Assembly (NCBI GenBank): GCA_963707875.1
Contig: CAVPRU010000001.1
Span: 1,178,001-1,242,000 of the forward strand
Source of the DNA: SZUA-320 sp963707875
GTDB lineage: Bacteria; Gemmatimonadota; Gemmatimonadetes; Gemmatimonadales; GWC2-71-9
Direction of reading: 5' to 3'
DNA length: 64,000 nt
This document shows, in pieces, positions 52,695 through 62,006 of the stretch (positions within the stretch are counted from its first letter, which is position 1; the number at the start of each line of letters is the position of its first letter). The translations under genes and the position numbers were made by a program. Under the pieces are notes generated by a model that made no database searches, had not been told where the DNA came from, and saw only the letters and a list, made by a program, of their open reading frames with translations.

Positions 52695-53222
52695 TCAGGA
52701 CTCGAGTTCGACCCCGAGTCCGTCGGCGATCCGGTTCACGAAGGCGAAATAGCTGATGATCAGGCAGAGATCGTGAATTGCCCGGTCCTCCAGGCCGTGT
52801 TCCCGCAACCGGTCCACGTCGTCGGCCGACATGGCGCCTGGGGTGAGGGTGAGTTTGCGGGCATACTGCAGGATCGCCTGATCCAGCGGTGGCAGCGGCG
52901 CCGACCCGGCATCCCCGATCAATGCCCGATAGATCGCCTCCTGTTCCGCTTTCGGAAGCGCCCGTGCCTGCCACAGTCGACGGAGGCCCGCTCCGTGATG
53001 GTGCAGTCAATAGTGGCACCCGTTGAGCGCCGAAACCACGACCGCCACCATCTCGCGCTGCTCCCGGCTCAGGGGACCGGGCCGACGCATCAACTCGACA
53101 TAGAGGTCGTAGTGCTGCCGGATGAGGCGCGGGCTGACCCCGTGGATCCGGAGGATGTTGTCGTCATCCGGCACCTGGTCCTGGGGACCCACCTCCTCGT
53201 CGGCGTAGCGGATGAAGGCCAT
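52695..53222 (-). CDS. AhpD-family peroxidase-related protein with in-frame TGA (candidate selenoprotein, CxxU)
   Basis: A 175-codon reading frame with one in-frame TGA at 53007-53009 (codon 72). Both halves match the same carboxymuconolactone decarboxylase/AhpD-type family: LSREQREMVAVVVSALNGCHY before the TGA, LHHHG directly after it, and SYFAFVNRIADGLGVELES at the end. The family active site is CxxC followed four residues later by His; here it reads C69-H-Y-TGA-L-H-H-H76. The TGA thus replaces the second active-site cysteine. A hairpin follows at 52980-52996. Alternatives are a nonsense-mutated pseudogene or a base-call error. The ATG at 53222 lies one base after the EF-G stop. Confidence 0.8.
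52980..52996 (-). promoter_or_regulatory. Candidate bacterial SECIS hairpin
   Basis: On the minus strand a 6-bp stem (ACGGAG with CTCCGT) closes a 5-nt loop CGGGC. It begins 10 nt after the TGA, so the loop starts 17 nt downstream, and a G is at the second loop position. These agree with the loose rules for bacterial SECIS elements, but short GC-rich hairpins are common by chance. Confidence 0.45.
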
Positions 53223-53223
53223 G

Positions 53224-55266
53224 CTACTCGCCGTCCTTCGCCTGTTCGTTTTCGGCCGCCACCTTGGCCGTCACGTCCGGGGGTGCCTCCGCGTAGGCGT
53301 GGAAGGCCGTGGCGTAGGTGCCTCGACCATGGGTCATGGAATAGAGGGTGGTGCTGTACCGGTAGAGTTCCGCTTCCGGAACGATGGCCCGGACCCGGGT
53401 CAATCGCCCGACCACCTCGGTCCCCAGGATCTGGCCGCGCCGGCTGGACAGGTCCCCCATCACATCACCCAGGCAATCGTCCGGGGTGAGAACCAGCACC
53501 TCCTGCAGCGGTTCCAGCAGGACGGGCCGGCACTTGGGCGAGACGTTCCGGAAGGCCTGGATGCCGGCCATCTTGAACGACATCTCGTTGGAGTCGACGT
53601 CGTGGTAGGATCCTTCGTAGCACTCCACCTTGAAGTCCACCAGCGGGTAGCCGGCCACCACCCCGCGGGCGGCGGCTTCCTGGACACCCTTGCCCACCGC
53701 CGGGACGTACTTCCCGGGAATCACCCCGCCGACGATCTTGTCCACGAACTCATACCCGGAACCCCGGGGGAGCGGTGCCATCCGGATCCAGCAGTCGCCG
53801 TACTGGCCCCGACCACCGGATTGCTTTTTGTGTTTCCCCTGCCCCTCCGCCCGGGCCTTGATGGTCTCCCGGTAGGCCACCTTCGGCCTGACCAGTTCCG
53901 CGTGGACCCCGAACTTGCGCTCCAGCCGGCCCAGCAGGATTTCGAAGTGGCGCTCCCCCATGCCCCGGATCAGGGTCTGCCCCAGCTCGGAGTTGTACTC
54001 GAAGTGGAAGGTCGGGTCCTCCTCGTGGAGCTTGTGGAGACCGGCCGCGAGTTTGTCTTCCTCCCCTCGCTGTGTCACCGAGACCGCCGAGACCGCCACC
54101 GCTTCGGGGAAGGGGATCGGGGGCAGCTGGATCGGGTGGGACTCGTCACAGAACGTGTCGTTGGTATGGGTGTCCTTGAGCTTGGCCACCGCCCCAATGT
54201 CTCCCTCCCGCAGCTCCGGGACTTCGATCCGCTCCTTGCCCTGGGTGACCGTCACATGGTTCAGCTTCTCCACCAGCGAGTGTTCCGCGTTGTAGACCAA
54301 CTGGCCGTTCTTGACGGAACCACGGTAGATCCGGAAATAGCTGACGTCGCCGACGTGGGGCTCGGACACGGTCTTGAACACCCGGGCCACCAGGGGACCG
54401 TCGGCCAGGGGGGGAACCTCGGCCGGGGACGGAAACAGCTCGACCATGTCGGTGAGGAGCGCTCGACAGCCGTAGGTGAGGGTGGCGCTGCCACAGAGCA
54501 TCGGGACGATCTCCCCAGACCTCATCCCCTTCTTGAGGACCTTGACCAGGTCCGCCCGGGAAATTTCCTCTCCGCCAAGGTAGCGCTCCAGCAATGCATC
54601 ATCGCTGGCGGCGATGGCCTCGACCAATTGCTCATCGTACTTCGCGTACTTGGCCTTGAGTGTCTCCGGCATGGGGACTTCGGCGTATTCACCGGACTTG
54701 GTCCCCTTCTGATAATCGTGGGTCAAACCGGTCAACAGATTGATGATCCCGTGAAACGCGACCCCGTCGCCAACGGGAATCTCGACCGGCACCACCTTGG
54801 GGGAGAGATGGTCGCGGACGTCTTCGAAGACCCGGTCGAAATCCGCCCGTTCCTTGTCCATCTGGGTCACGAAAATGATCCGCGGCAAGTGCCGCTCATC
54901 GCAGATCTCCCAGACCTTCTCGGTCCCCACCTCGACCCCACTCACCCCGCTGATCACCACGACGGCCGCATCCGCAGTATAGAGCCCGGTGACCGCCTCC
55001 CCGAGGAAATCGAGGTAGCCCGGGGTATCGATCAGGTTGAGCTTGGTGTCCTGCCACTCGGCGTGGGCCAGGCCCAGGCTGATGGAGTGCTTGCGGTCGA
55101 TTTCGTCCGGGGTGTAATCGGTGAGGGTGCTGCCCTCCTGGATACTGCCATGTCGTCGGCTCGATCCGGCTACGAAGGCCAGGGCATCCACCAGCGTCGT
55201 CTTCCCCGAGGATCCATGCCCCACGAACGCCACGTTCCGGATCGCGGCTGTGTCATAGACCTTCAT
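53224..55266 (-). CDS. fusA: Elongation factor G paralogue
   Basis: A 680-residue translational GTPase. G1 is GHGSSGKTT (about residues 16-24), G3 LIDTPGY, and G4 is TQMDKE instead of the usual NKxD. Domains II to V follow, including RGMGERHFEILLGRLERKFG and the domain IV region GGVIPGKYVPAVGKGVQEAA. It is slightly shorter than the main EF-G (about 700) and belongs to the EF-G-like paralogues whose role may be recycling or a specialised step. No rpsL/rpsG/tuf context is present, which also argues for a paralogue. It is the first gene of the unit leading into the AhpD-family gene. Confidence 0.85.
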   Translation of the reverse strand: MKVYDTAAIRNVAFVGHGSSGKTTLVDALAFVAGSSRRHGSIQEGSTLTDYTPDEIDRKHSISLGLAHAEWQDTKLNLIDTPGYLDFLGEAVTGLYTADAAVVVISGVSGVEVGTEKVWEICDERHLPRIIFVTQMDKERADFDRVFEDVRDHLSPKVVPVEIPVGDGVAFHGIINLLTGLTHDYQKGTKSGEYAEVPMPETLKAKYAKYDEQLVEAIAASDDALLERYLGGEEISRADLVKVLKKGMRSGEIVPMLCGSATLTYGCRALLTDMVELFPSPAEVPPLADGPLVARVFKTVSEPHVGDVSYFRIYRGSVKNGQLVYNAEHSLVEKLNHVTVTQGKERIEVPELREGDIGAVAKLKDTHTNDTFCDESHPIQLPPIPFPEAVAVSAVSVTQRGEEDKLAAGLHKLHEEDPTFHFEYNSELGQTLIRGMGERHFEILLGRLERKFGVHAELVRPKVAYRETIKARAEGQGKHKKQSGGRGQYGDCWIRMAPLPRGSGYEFVDKIVGGVIPGKYVPAVGKGVQEAAARGVVAGYPLVDFKVECYEGSYHDVDSNEMSFKMAGIQAFRNVSPKCRPVLLEPLQEVLVLTPDDCLGDVMGDLSSRRGQILGTEVVGRLTRVRAIVPEAELYRYSTTLYSMTHGRGTYATAFHAYAEAPPDVTAKVAAENEQAKDGE

Positions 55267-55327
55267 GGTCGCGGCCTCCAGATGATAGGGGGATAGGGAT
55301 ACTGAACGCCGCCTGCCGGGAAGTCAA

Positions 55328-55351
55328 ATGGCCGCCTCGGGGGGCGGCCAT
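55328..55351 (-). terminator. Terminator after the desaturase gene
   Basis: A 9-bp perfect stem (atggccgcc with ggcggccat) and 6-nt loop lie 32 bp downstream of the desaturase stop. On the minus strand the stem is followed by TTTGACTT, a short T-rich tail. It separates the desaturase from the EF-G unit. Confidence 0.65.
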
Positions 55352-55382
55352 CTGCTGCGTTTGCGGCGCCGGCGAACCTGGC

Positions 55383-56405
55383 TCAGCTCCGCCGGAGTCG
55401 CGCCCTGAGGTCCCGCCAGCCGAGCATCCGCCGCTCGTCCTCGTCCCACAGTTTGAGTGAAAAAGTCTTCACGCTCTCCCACATGGTCAGCACCCGCGCC
55501 TCGTGGAACAGGGTGTTCTCCTCGTGGCATTTCCGGAGGTTGTAGTTGGGGATCTTGGGGCTCAGGTGGTGCACGTGATGGAACCCGATGCTCCCGGTGA
55601 TCCAGTCCAGCACCCGCGGCAACCGGTAGAAGGAACTCCCCTGCACCGCGGCGGCGGCGTAGTCCCAGACCGGATTGACTTCCCAGTAGGAATCCTCGAA
55701 CTGATGCTGGACATAGAACAGGTAGATCCCGGCCGCGCCGGCCAGGAACATCACCGGACCGTAGATCGAGAGCACCGTCAACGGCCCCACCAGCAGCGAG
55801 GTCAGCACGAAGAACGCCACGATGGCCGCGTTGGTCAGGTGCACCCCGACGATCTCCTTGCGTCCGGCCGATCCAGGGTTGTGGATCCGCTGCCGGACCA
55901 CCAGCCAGATCGGTCCCAGCCCGAGCAGGACCAGCGGGTTGCGATACAGCCGGTACTTGAAGCGACCCCACAGGTTGAGATCGAGGTATTCCCGGACGGT
56001 CAGAGTGGCGATGTCCCCGAAGCCGCGCTCCTCCAGATGGCCCGACGTGGCGTGATGGATCGCGTGATCCCGGCGCCACTGGGTATAGGGCGTCAGGGTG
56101 AGCACCCCGGTGAAGAAGCCGACGATATCGTTGGCCCGGCGGGACTTGAAGAACGAGCCATGACCGCAGTCGTGCATGATGATGAACGTGCGGACCAGGA
56201 AGCCGGCCGCAAGGACACCGACCGGCAGGGCCAGCCAATAGCTGATTCGGGACAGGAGATACATGACCACCAGCAGACCCAGGAGGGGGCCCAGCGTGGT
56301 GATCAGCTGCAGTACACTCCGACCGGTGCTCGGCCCCTGATACCGCGCGACGATCTCGCGCCAGGAATTCAGTGCCTTGCCGGCTCCTTCGGAAATTTTA
56401 CCCAT
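55383..56405 (-). CDS. Fatty acid desaturase
   Basis: A 340-residue inner-membrane di-iron enzyme that inserts a double bond in lipid acyl chains. The three histidine boxes are HDCGH (about residue 93), HAIHH (about 129) and HHVHH (about 278), in the spacing of delta-12/omega-3-type desaturases. Membrane pairs flank them. No terminator or other gene shares its unit; TTATCTTTC on the minus strand at 56442-56450, 36 nt before the ATG, may be its -10 region. Temperature control of membrane fluidity is a usual role of this family. Confidence 0.92.
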   Translation of the reverse strand: MGKISEGAGKALNSWREIVARYQGPSTGRSVLQLITTLGPLLGLLVVMYLLSRISYWLALPVGVLAAGFLVRTFIIMHDCGHGSFFKSRRANDIVGFFTGVLTLTPYTQWRRDHAIHHATSGHLEERGFGDIATLTVREYLDLNLWGRFKYRLYRNPLVLLGLGPIWLVVRQRIHNPGSAGRKEIVGVHLTNAAIVAFFVLTSLLVGPLTVLSIYGPVMFLAGAAGIYLFYVQHQFEDSYWEVNPVWDYAAAAVQGSSFYRLPRVLDWITGSIGFHHVHHLSPKIPNYNLRKCHEENTLFHEARVLTMWESVKTFSLKLWDEDERRMLGWRDLRARLRRS

Positions 56406-56540
56406 AGTCCCGAGTCAGGGCTCCCTGTCTGAGGTCAACCTGAAAGATAACCACTCATACCGACAGGGACCCTATCGGCGGCTGGCTGGGGAACCTGAAT
56501 GGGCGGCGGATTCTGAGTCACCGCCCCAGGCGGTCGATCG

Positions 56541-56999
56541 CTATCGCTTGGCGAAGACGGTGATCTTGCCATTCTTATCGAACAGCAGGACCTGGTAGGG
56601 TTCCTTGGTCGCCCCCTCCATTCCTGGGGAGCCGATCGGCATTCCGGGTACCGCAATCCCCGTCACGGCGGGCCTTTCCGACAGCAGCTTCTTGACCAGA
56701 TCGGCGGGCACATGTCCCTCGATCACATAGTTGTCGACCATCGCGGTATGGCAGGTGCGCAGTCGGATCGGTACCCCCCCCGCCTGCTTGACCTCGGTGA
56801 GGTCGTCCAGGTCCACCGTGCGGACCTGGAACCCTGCGGCCTTCATGTGATCCACCCAACTCGAGCAGCAGCCACAGGTGGGCGACTTGTAGACCGTCAC
56901 CACCGACGCCTGGACCGGCGCCTTCTGGGGCGCCTGCATCGCCAAGGCCACTCCTGCGGTGGCGACTCCCCCGATCAGCGCCATGGTGCGAAACAGCAT
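56541..56999 (-). CDS. Exported DUF411 metal-binding protein
   Basis: A 152-residue protein with signal peptide MLFRTMALIGGVATAGVALAM. The DUF411 signature YKSPTCGCCSSWVDHMKAAGF is followed by PIRLRTCHTAMVDNYVIEGHVP and a GIAVPGMPIGSPGME segment, all characteristic. Cysteines and histidines suggest copper binding in the periplasm; DUF411 genes often occur with copper-handling genes, but none is seen here. AGGAGG five nt before the ATG fixes the start at 56999. Confidence 0.92.
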   Translation of the reverse strand: MLFRTMALIGGVATAGVALAMQAPQKAPVQASVVTVYKSPTCGCCSSWVDHMKAAGFQVRTVDLDDLTEVKQAGGVPIRLRTCHTAMVDNYVIEGHVPADLVKKLLSERPAVTGIAVPGMPIGSPGMEGATKEPYQVLLFDKNGKITVFAKR

Positions 57000-57130
57000 G
57001 GTTCCTCCTGCGTCGTCAGAGAACTGTTCCCGCCGGACCCCGCCGGCCGGTCCCCGTAAAGAGGACCCCAGGACAGCCCAGGTCAAGAGCGGGGAGGGTT
57101 ACTCTTCCGGATCACCCGGAGCGAGGCTGA

Positions 57131-57964
57131 ATGGACCCGACCACTCTCGACGGATCCGCCCTACTGGAAGCCATGGACGCGACGGCCGCCCGGGCCCTGG
57201 TCGAGGCCCTGGCGCCGGCCGATGCCACCCTGCTGGGCGTCGCCTGTCGCGCCGGCGGCAGTGGCGTGGCGGTCCGAGCCAGTCGGCTCGACGTCCTGGC
57301 GCTGAACCGGAGTGTGGGATTCGGCATCGGTACCCCGTTCACGGCAACGGATCTCGACGATCTGATCGACTGGTATCGGGACGGGGGTGCGCCAAGGTTC
57401 TTCTTCCAGCCGGCGCCCGGCGCCTCGTCCGACCACCTCCGCCGGTGGCTGGCGGACCGGGGCCTGGCCCACTACAACAACTGGGGCAAACTCTGGCGAA
57501 ATACCGATCCGGTCCCCAGGGTGGTCACCGACCTGGCGGTCGAGCGGGTCGGAGCCGGTCACTGCCACGAATTCGCGAGCCTCGTGAGCCGCGGCTTCGG
57601 GCTCCCTGACGCCGCTCGACCCTGGCTCGCCGCCACCGTCGGCCGCCCGGCCTGGCGCCACTACCTGGCGCTGGACGGAGAAACCCCGGTCGCGGGAGCC
57701 GCGCTGCTGGTGGAGGGGGAAACCGGATGGCTTGGGTTCGCTGCGACCGACCCCGCGCATCGGGGGCGAGGGGCCCAAAGCGCCCTGGTCGCCCGGCGGA
57801 TTGCCGATGCCAACGCGTTGGGGGTCCGCCGCCTGGTGGTCGAGAGCGCCGAGGATACCGCCGAACGCCACGCGCCGTCGTTTCACAACCTGCGCCGGCT
57901 CGGCTTCGAACTCGCCTACCTCCGACCCAACTACCTCTGGAAGGCCCCGCCCAGCGTCGCCTGA
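57131..57964 (+). CDS. GNAT-family N-acetyltransferase
   Basis: A 277-residue protein with two GNAT-like halves. The C-terminal half holds the acetyl-CoA loop DPAHRGRGAQSALVARRI (Q/RxxGxG/A) and a strand VRRLVVESA; the N-terminal half is less conserved. The acceptor is unknown. It converges on the Lrp regulator with a 12-bp gap. Confidence 0.82.
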   Translation: MDPTTLDGSALLEAMDATAARALVEALAPADATLLGVACRAGGSGVAVRASRLDVLALNRSVGFGIGTPFTATDLDDLIDWYRDGGAPRFFFQPAPGASSDHLRRWLADRGLAHYNNWGKLWRNTDPVPRVVTDLAVERVGAGHCHEFASLVSRGFGLPDAARPWLAATVGRPAWRHYLALDGETPVAGAALLVEGETGWLGFAATDPAHRGRGAQSALVARRIADANALGVRRLVVESAEDTAERHAPSFHNLRRLGFELAYLRPNYLWKAPPSVA

Positions 57965-57976
57965 GTCTCCGGCCGC

Positions 57977-58468
57977 CTACGACTCGATGGGATCTTCGAG
58001 ATAGTCGGGCCACCGGAACCGGTGGAGTTGCTCGTAGATCAACGACGTGTGAATCTGGGCCACTTCCTCTCGCGTGGTAAACGCGTCGAGCGAGAATTGC
58101 CGCAGGTGGTGAACGTCCCGACAGGCGACGTGCACCAGGAAGTCCTCCGCCCCGGTCAGATGGAAGACCTGGATCACCTCCGGCAACGCCGCCGCATAGG
58201 CCTGGAACCCCTCCACCAGTTCGCGGGTGTGCTGCCGCATCCGCACCGCGACCAGCGCCTCCACCCCGACCCCGAGCGCCGCCGGGTTCACCTCGGCATG
58301 CACCCCCAGGATGACCCCCGACTCCCGCAGCCGGCGGACCCGCTCCAGCGAGGTTGAGGGCGCCAGGCCGACCCGACGCGCCAGCTCCTGATTGGTGATC
58401 CGTGAATCCTCCGCCAGAATCGCGACAATCGACCGGTCGGTTCGGTCCAGCTGCCTGGAGGGTGTCAT
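57977..58468 (-). CDS. Lrp/AsnC-family transcription regulator
   Basis: A 163-residue regulator. The N-terminal helix-turn-helix reads LDRTDRSIVAILAEDSRITNQELARRVGLAPSTSLERVRRLRESGVI, and the C-terminal RAM/ligand domain follows (GVGVEALVAVRMRQHTRELVEGF, VIQVFHLTGAEDFLVHVACRD). The ATG at 58468 matches the usual start; the longer frame has a non-family leader. Divergent placement 88 bp from the Cys/Met PLP lyase gene implies that it controls that gene in response to an amino acid such as methionine or cysteine. Confidence 0.92.
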   Translation of the reverse strand: MTPSRQLDRTDRSIVAILAEDSRITNQELARRVGLAPSTSLERVRRLRESGVILGVHAEVNPAALGVGVEALVAVRMRQHTRELVEGFQAYAAALPEVIQVFHLTGAEDFLVHVACRDVHHLRQFSLDAFTTREEVAQIHTSLIYEQLHRFRWPDYLEDPIES

Positions 58469-58492
58469 GAATCGAAGATAATTCTGATACCA

Positions 58493-58522
58493 TTGCCTGT
58501 CCAGAACATTGTACATGATATT
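58493..58522 (+). promoter_or_regulatory. Candidate promoter of the Cys/Met PLP lyase
   Basis: TTGCCT and GATATT are separated by 18 bp in the region between the Lrp gene and the lyase gene. The surrounding sequence is AT-rich for this genome and includes TTG and CAA half-sites that an Lrp-type regulator could bind. Confidence 0.4.
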
Positions 58523-58556
58523 TCAACAAGGAAGGAACTATCACGAGGAAAATGCC

Positions 58557-59754
58557 ATGCGCGCCGATACAATTGCGGTTCGGTCAGGACGCGGGGACTT
58601 CGAGGCACTCGGAGTGCACGCGCCACCGATCGACCTCTCGACCACCTACCCGTTCCGGGACCTGGAAGCGGCCACCGACAGCTACGATGCCATGGCGGCG
58701 GGCGGAATGCCCCGGGGATCGTCGATCTACGCTCGGCTCCACAACCCGACCGTCGCGCGGTTCGAGCAGGCGCTGGCGGCCATGGAGGGAGCCGAGGAAG
58801 CCGTGGCCTTTGCGTCGGGCATGGCGGCCACCACCGCGGTGTTGCTGGAGTCCCGGAATCGTGGCAGCCACGTCGTGGCGGTCCGGCCCCTCTATGGGGG
58901 GACCGACGAGTTGCTGCGAAACGGCCTGCTCGGCCTCGAGGTGACCTTTACCACGGCCGATCAGGTCCGCCAGGCCCTCCGCCCCGACACAGCGCTGGTG
59001 ATCATCGAGACACCGGGGAATCCCACCCTCGAGCTGGTCGACATCGCCGCTGTAGTGTCGCAGGCCGGTGAGGTTCCGGTGATGGTGGACTCCACTTTTG
59101 CCACCCCGGTGCTCCAGAACCCCCTCCGACACGGAGCCACCTTCTCGATGCACAGCGCCACCAAGTTCCTGGGAGGTCACGGCGACGTGATTGCCGGGGT
59201 GGTGGCCACCAGCGGCAGCTGGGCCGCTCGGCTGAGACAGATCCGGATCATCACCGGTGCCCTGCTGCACCCGCTGGCGGGATACCTCCTGCATCGCGGC
59301 CTGCAGACCCTGCCGGTGCGGGTCCGCGCCGCCCAGGCCAACGCCCAACTGATCGCGGCGGAGCTGCTGGAGCACGCCGCGGTGCGCTCGGTCCACTTTC
59401 CTGCATTGGCGGGGTGCGACCCGGAAGGCCTCGTCGGACGCCAGATGAGCGGTCCTGGATCGGTGCTCGCCTTCCGGGTGCGTGGCGGCTACGAGGCGGC
59501 GCGGGCGGTATTGCTGAAGCTGCAACTGGTGACCCGGGCGGTGAGCCTGGGATCGGTGGATACGCTCATCGAGCATCCGGTCGGATTGACCCATCGGATT
59601 GTCAGACGAGGACGCGCTGGCCGAAGTCGGGGTCACTCCGGATCTGCTCCGGCTGTCGGTCGGCCTCGAGGACCCCGCGGACATCCTGGCCGATCTCGGC
59701 CAGGCACTCGACGCGGTGATTCCGATGGAGGCCGCCGCCCTGGCTACTCTCTAG
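58557..59754 (+). pseudogene. Cys/Met-metabolism PLP enzyme (methionine gamma-lyase-like) with a frameshift
   Basis: The PLP-dependent lyase spans about 398 codons but needs a frame change near 59601. The first ~348 residues give IAVRSGRGDFEALGVHAPPID, YARLHNPTVARFEQALAAMEGAEEAVAFASGMAATTAVL, VDSTFATPVLQNP and SMHSATKFLGGHGDVIAG with the PLP lysine. After THRIV the annotated frame runs into arginine-rich noise, while the +1 frame continues SDEDALAEVGVTPDLLRLSVGLEDPADILADL, the normal family C-terminus, to the TAG at 59752. Either a one-base insertion or two-base loss is real, or the sequence has an error. GAGGAAA precedes the ATG at 58557. Cystathionine gamma-lyase/synthase are alternatives. 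Confidence 0.85.
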
Positions 59755-59763
59755 GGCGGCTCG

Positions 59764-61183
59764 TCAGGAAACCCCGGCTGACCGCTTCACGGCAGACAGG
59801 GCGGGGTACCCCCCGATCACGACCGTGACGTCGGACCATCCCCTGGCCCGCAGCAGGCTCGCCGCGATCGCCGAGCGCGACCCGGCCTGACAGAACACCA
59901 GCACCGGCTGGTCGCGCGGGATCTCGTCCAGCCGAGCCGGCAGTTCCGGCAGGGGGACCAGCCGGGCCACCTCCAGATGGCCATCTCGCCATTCGGACTC
60001 CCCGCGAACATCGACGAGGACGGCGCCCTGGTCGACCCGCCGGCACGCTTCCTCCGCCGAGACCATCGGGAGTTGGTGCGTGGTGCCCCCAGCCGAGCTT
60101 TCCGTCGCGATGGACTCCGCACCGAAGGACCCGAGGATCCGATCCAGCCCGATCATCAACAGCGACCGCACCGCCCCGGCGAGTGACTCCTCGCTGTCGG
60201 CCAGCAGGTAGAGGTCCTGATCGTACGGGAGGACCGACCCGGCGTAGGTCGCGAAACCTCGGTTGAAGGGGATGGTGATCGTCCCCGGGAGATGAGCTTC
60301 CGCGAACCTACTGCCCAACCGGAGGTCCACCACTGTCGCCCCCGACCGAAGCAGCTCGGGTAGCCGGTCGCTCTGGAGCACCGGAGGCATCGGGAGGCCG
60401 TCGAGCACCCGGGGTCCGGCGCGGTTGACCTGCTTCATGATGCCGAAATACGCCGGCGGTTCCGGTTGGCCGAAGAGCACCTGTTTCACGAACGCCGACT
60501 CCTCATCGATGCCGAGCGCCCAGTTGGTCCGCTTCTCGTACCCGACGGTGGAGCTCGGGCACCGACCCGATACCCTTGCCGCAGGCGGATCCTGCGCCGT
60601 GGCCAGGCCAGACCTGGAGGTGATCCGGCAGCGTCTTGAACCACTGGAGGCTGCGGAACAGGTCACGGGCCGACCCCTGACTCGCACCCTCGACCCGGGC
60701 GGCCTTCTCCAGCAGGTCGGGCCGCCCCACGTCACCCACGAACACGAAGTCACCGGTCACGATGCCCATCGGCTCGCTCGACGCCGCACCATCGGTCACC
60801 AGGAAGCTCATGTGCTCCGGGGTATGACCCGGGGTATGGACCGCCGCGACAGTGATCTTCCCGATGGTGATCCGATCTCCATGATGGAGCGGCTCGAAGC
60901 CGGGGTCATCGCGGAACCGGTAACGCCACTCCTCAGGGCCATCATCGGACAGGCAGAGCCTGGCACCGGTCGCGGCCGCCAGGGCACGCGAGCCCGAGAC
61001 GTAGTCGGCATGGATGTGGGTCTCGGTGACGGCCACGATCCGCATCCCCTCCTGGACGGCGACGGCCAGGTAGGGGGCGAGATCCCGGTTCGCGTCGATC
61101 ACCAGCGCCTCGCCGGTGGCCTGGCAGCCGATGAGGTAGCTGGCCTGCGCCAGCGGCTCGTCATAGAAGCGTCGAAACAGCAT
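59764..61183 (-). pseudogene. Persulfide dioxygenase-rhodanese (MBL-fold) with a frameshift
   Basis: The first part (61183 to about 60557) is a metallo-beta-lactamase-fold domain: MLFRRFYDEPLAQASYLIG, ETHIHADYVSG (HxHxD), AVHTPGHTPEHM, GDFVFVGDVGRPDL and VWPGHGAGSACGK, as in ETHE1/Blh persulfide dioxygenases that oxidise persulfide to sulfite. At the GGG at 60557-60559 one extra base shifts the frame; reading resumes as SSTVGYEKRTNWALGI and then two rhodanese-like domains, the second with FCQAGSRSAIAASLL (active-site Cys). The correct product would be about 472 residues. The ATG overlaps the permease gene upstream. Confidence 0.85.
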
Positions 61184-61959
61184 CGTCGTGAATCCCCGGC
61201 TTGGTGGTTTGATCGACGGACTGTGCCTCGCCGCGGGCGAGGACAAAGGCTCCCATCAGCAGCAGCAGTACGGCAAACGCCCGGCGAAGGGTGGCCTGGG
61301 GAAGCTTGGCGGATACCATCGTCCCCAGCGCCACGCCGACCAGCGCCAGAGCGGTAAAGACCCCGATCAGCGCCCAGTCGAGGTCGTACCTTCCGGCATA
61401 CCCGGCCAGGCCGGCGGCGCAGCTCAGCACGATCAGGGCGAGTGAGGTGCCGACCGCCCGTCGCATCTCCAGCCCGGCCATCAGGGTGAGCGCCGGGACA
61501 TACATGAAGCCACCACCCACGCCCGACGAGCCCCGTCAGGAATCCGACCCCGGCGCCGATGGCTCCGAGCAGCACGGGCGAGCGTCGTCCTCCGCGAACG
61601 GCAACCTCCTTCCGGCCTCGCAGCATCATCACGGCGGTGGTCAGCAGCAGGACGGCAAAGACCACCAGCTGGAGCCGGGACGACACCCGAGACGCGGCCC
61701 AGGTGCCAGCCAGGGCGCCGAGCATCGCCGCCGGCCCGAAGACCAGGGCTGAGTGAAAGTCCACTTCGCGCCGCTGATGGTATCGCCAGACCCCGTACAG
61801 GCTGGTCGTCCCGACCACGGCCAGGCTCATCGGTACCGCGGCCTTCATCCCAACCCCGAACACGTAGAGCAGCACCGGCACGGTCAGCACCGCCCCACCT
61901 CCCCCGAGCGCGCCGAGCACCACCCCGATCAGGACCGCGAGTCCGTAGCCCACCACCAT
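61161..61959 (-). pseudogene. TauE/SafE-family sulfite/thiosulfate exporter with a frameshift
   Basis: A polytopic permease in two reading frames joined at the CCC at 61522-61524. The first frame (from the ATG at 61959) gives AVLIGVVLGALGGGGAVLTVPVLLYVFGVGMKAAV and ends in nonsense after GFLTGLVG. The second frame continues GGGFMYVPALTLMAGLEMRRAVGTSLALIV, the family repeat. Removing one base restores a ~265-residue protein. Coupling to the persulfide dioxygenase suggests export of sulfite or thiosulfate made from hydrogen sulfide. Confidence 0.85.
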
Positions 61960-62006
61960 TCCGTTATCTACTCTCCGGTTGTATAGTAGTACAGGAGGTA
62001 TCACCC
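61960..62006. promoter_or_regulatory. Divergent promoter/operator between the exporter and ArsR genes
   Basis: The 47-bp gap is AT-rich for this genome. TATAGT at 61982-61987 is a -10 candidate for the plus-strand gene, and gtatagtagtac forms an imperfect palindrome where the ArsR repressor could bind and block both directions. Confidence 0.4.

Noticed and set aside
52695..53222. Two independent small genes instead of one AhpD-family gene
   Set aside because: They share one frame, the sequence between them is open apart from the single TGA, and together they match one protein family end to end.
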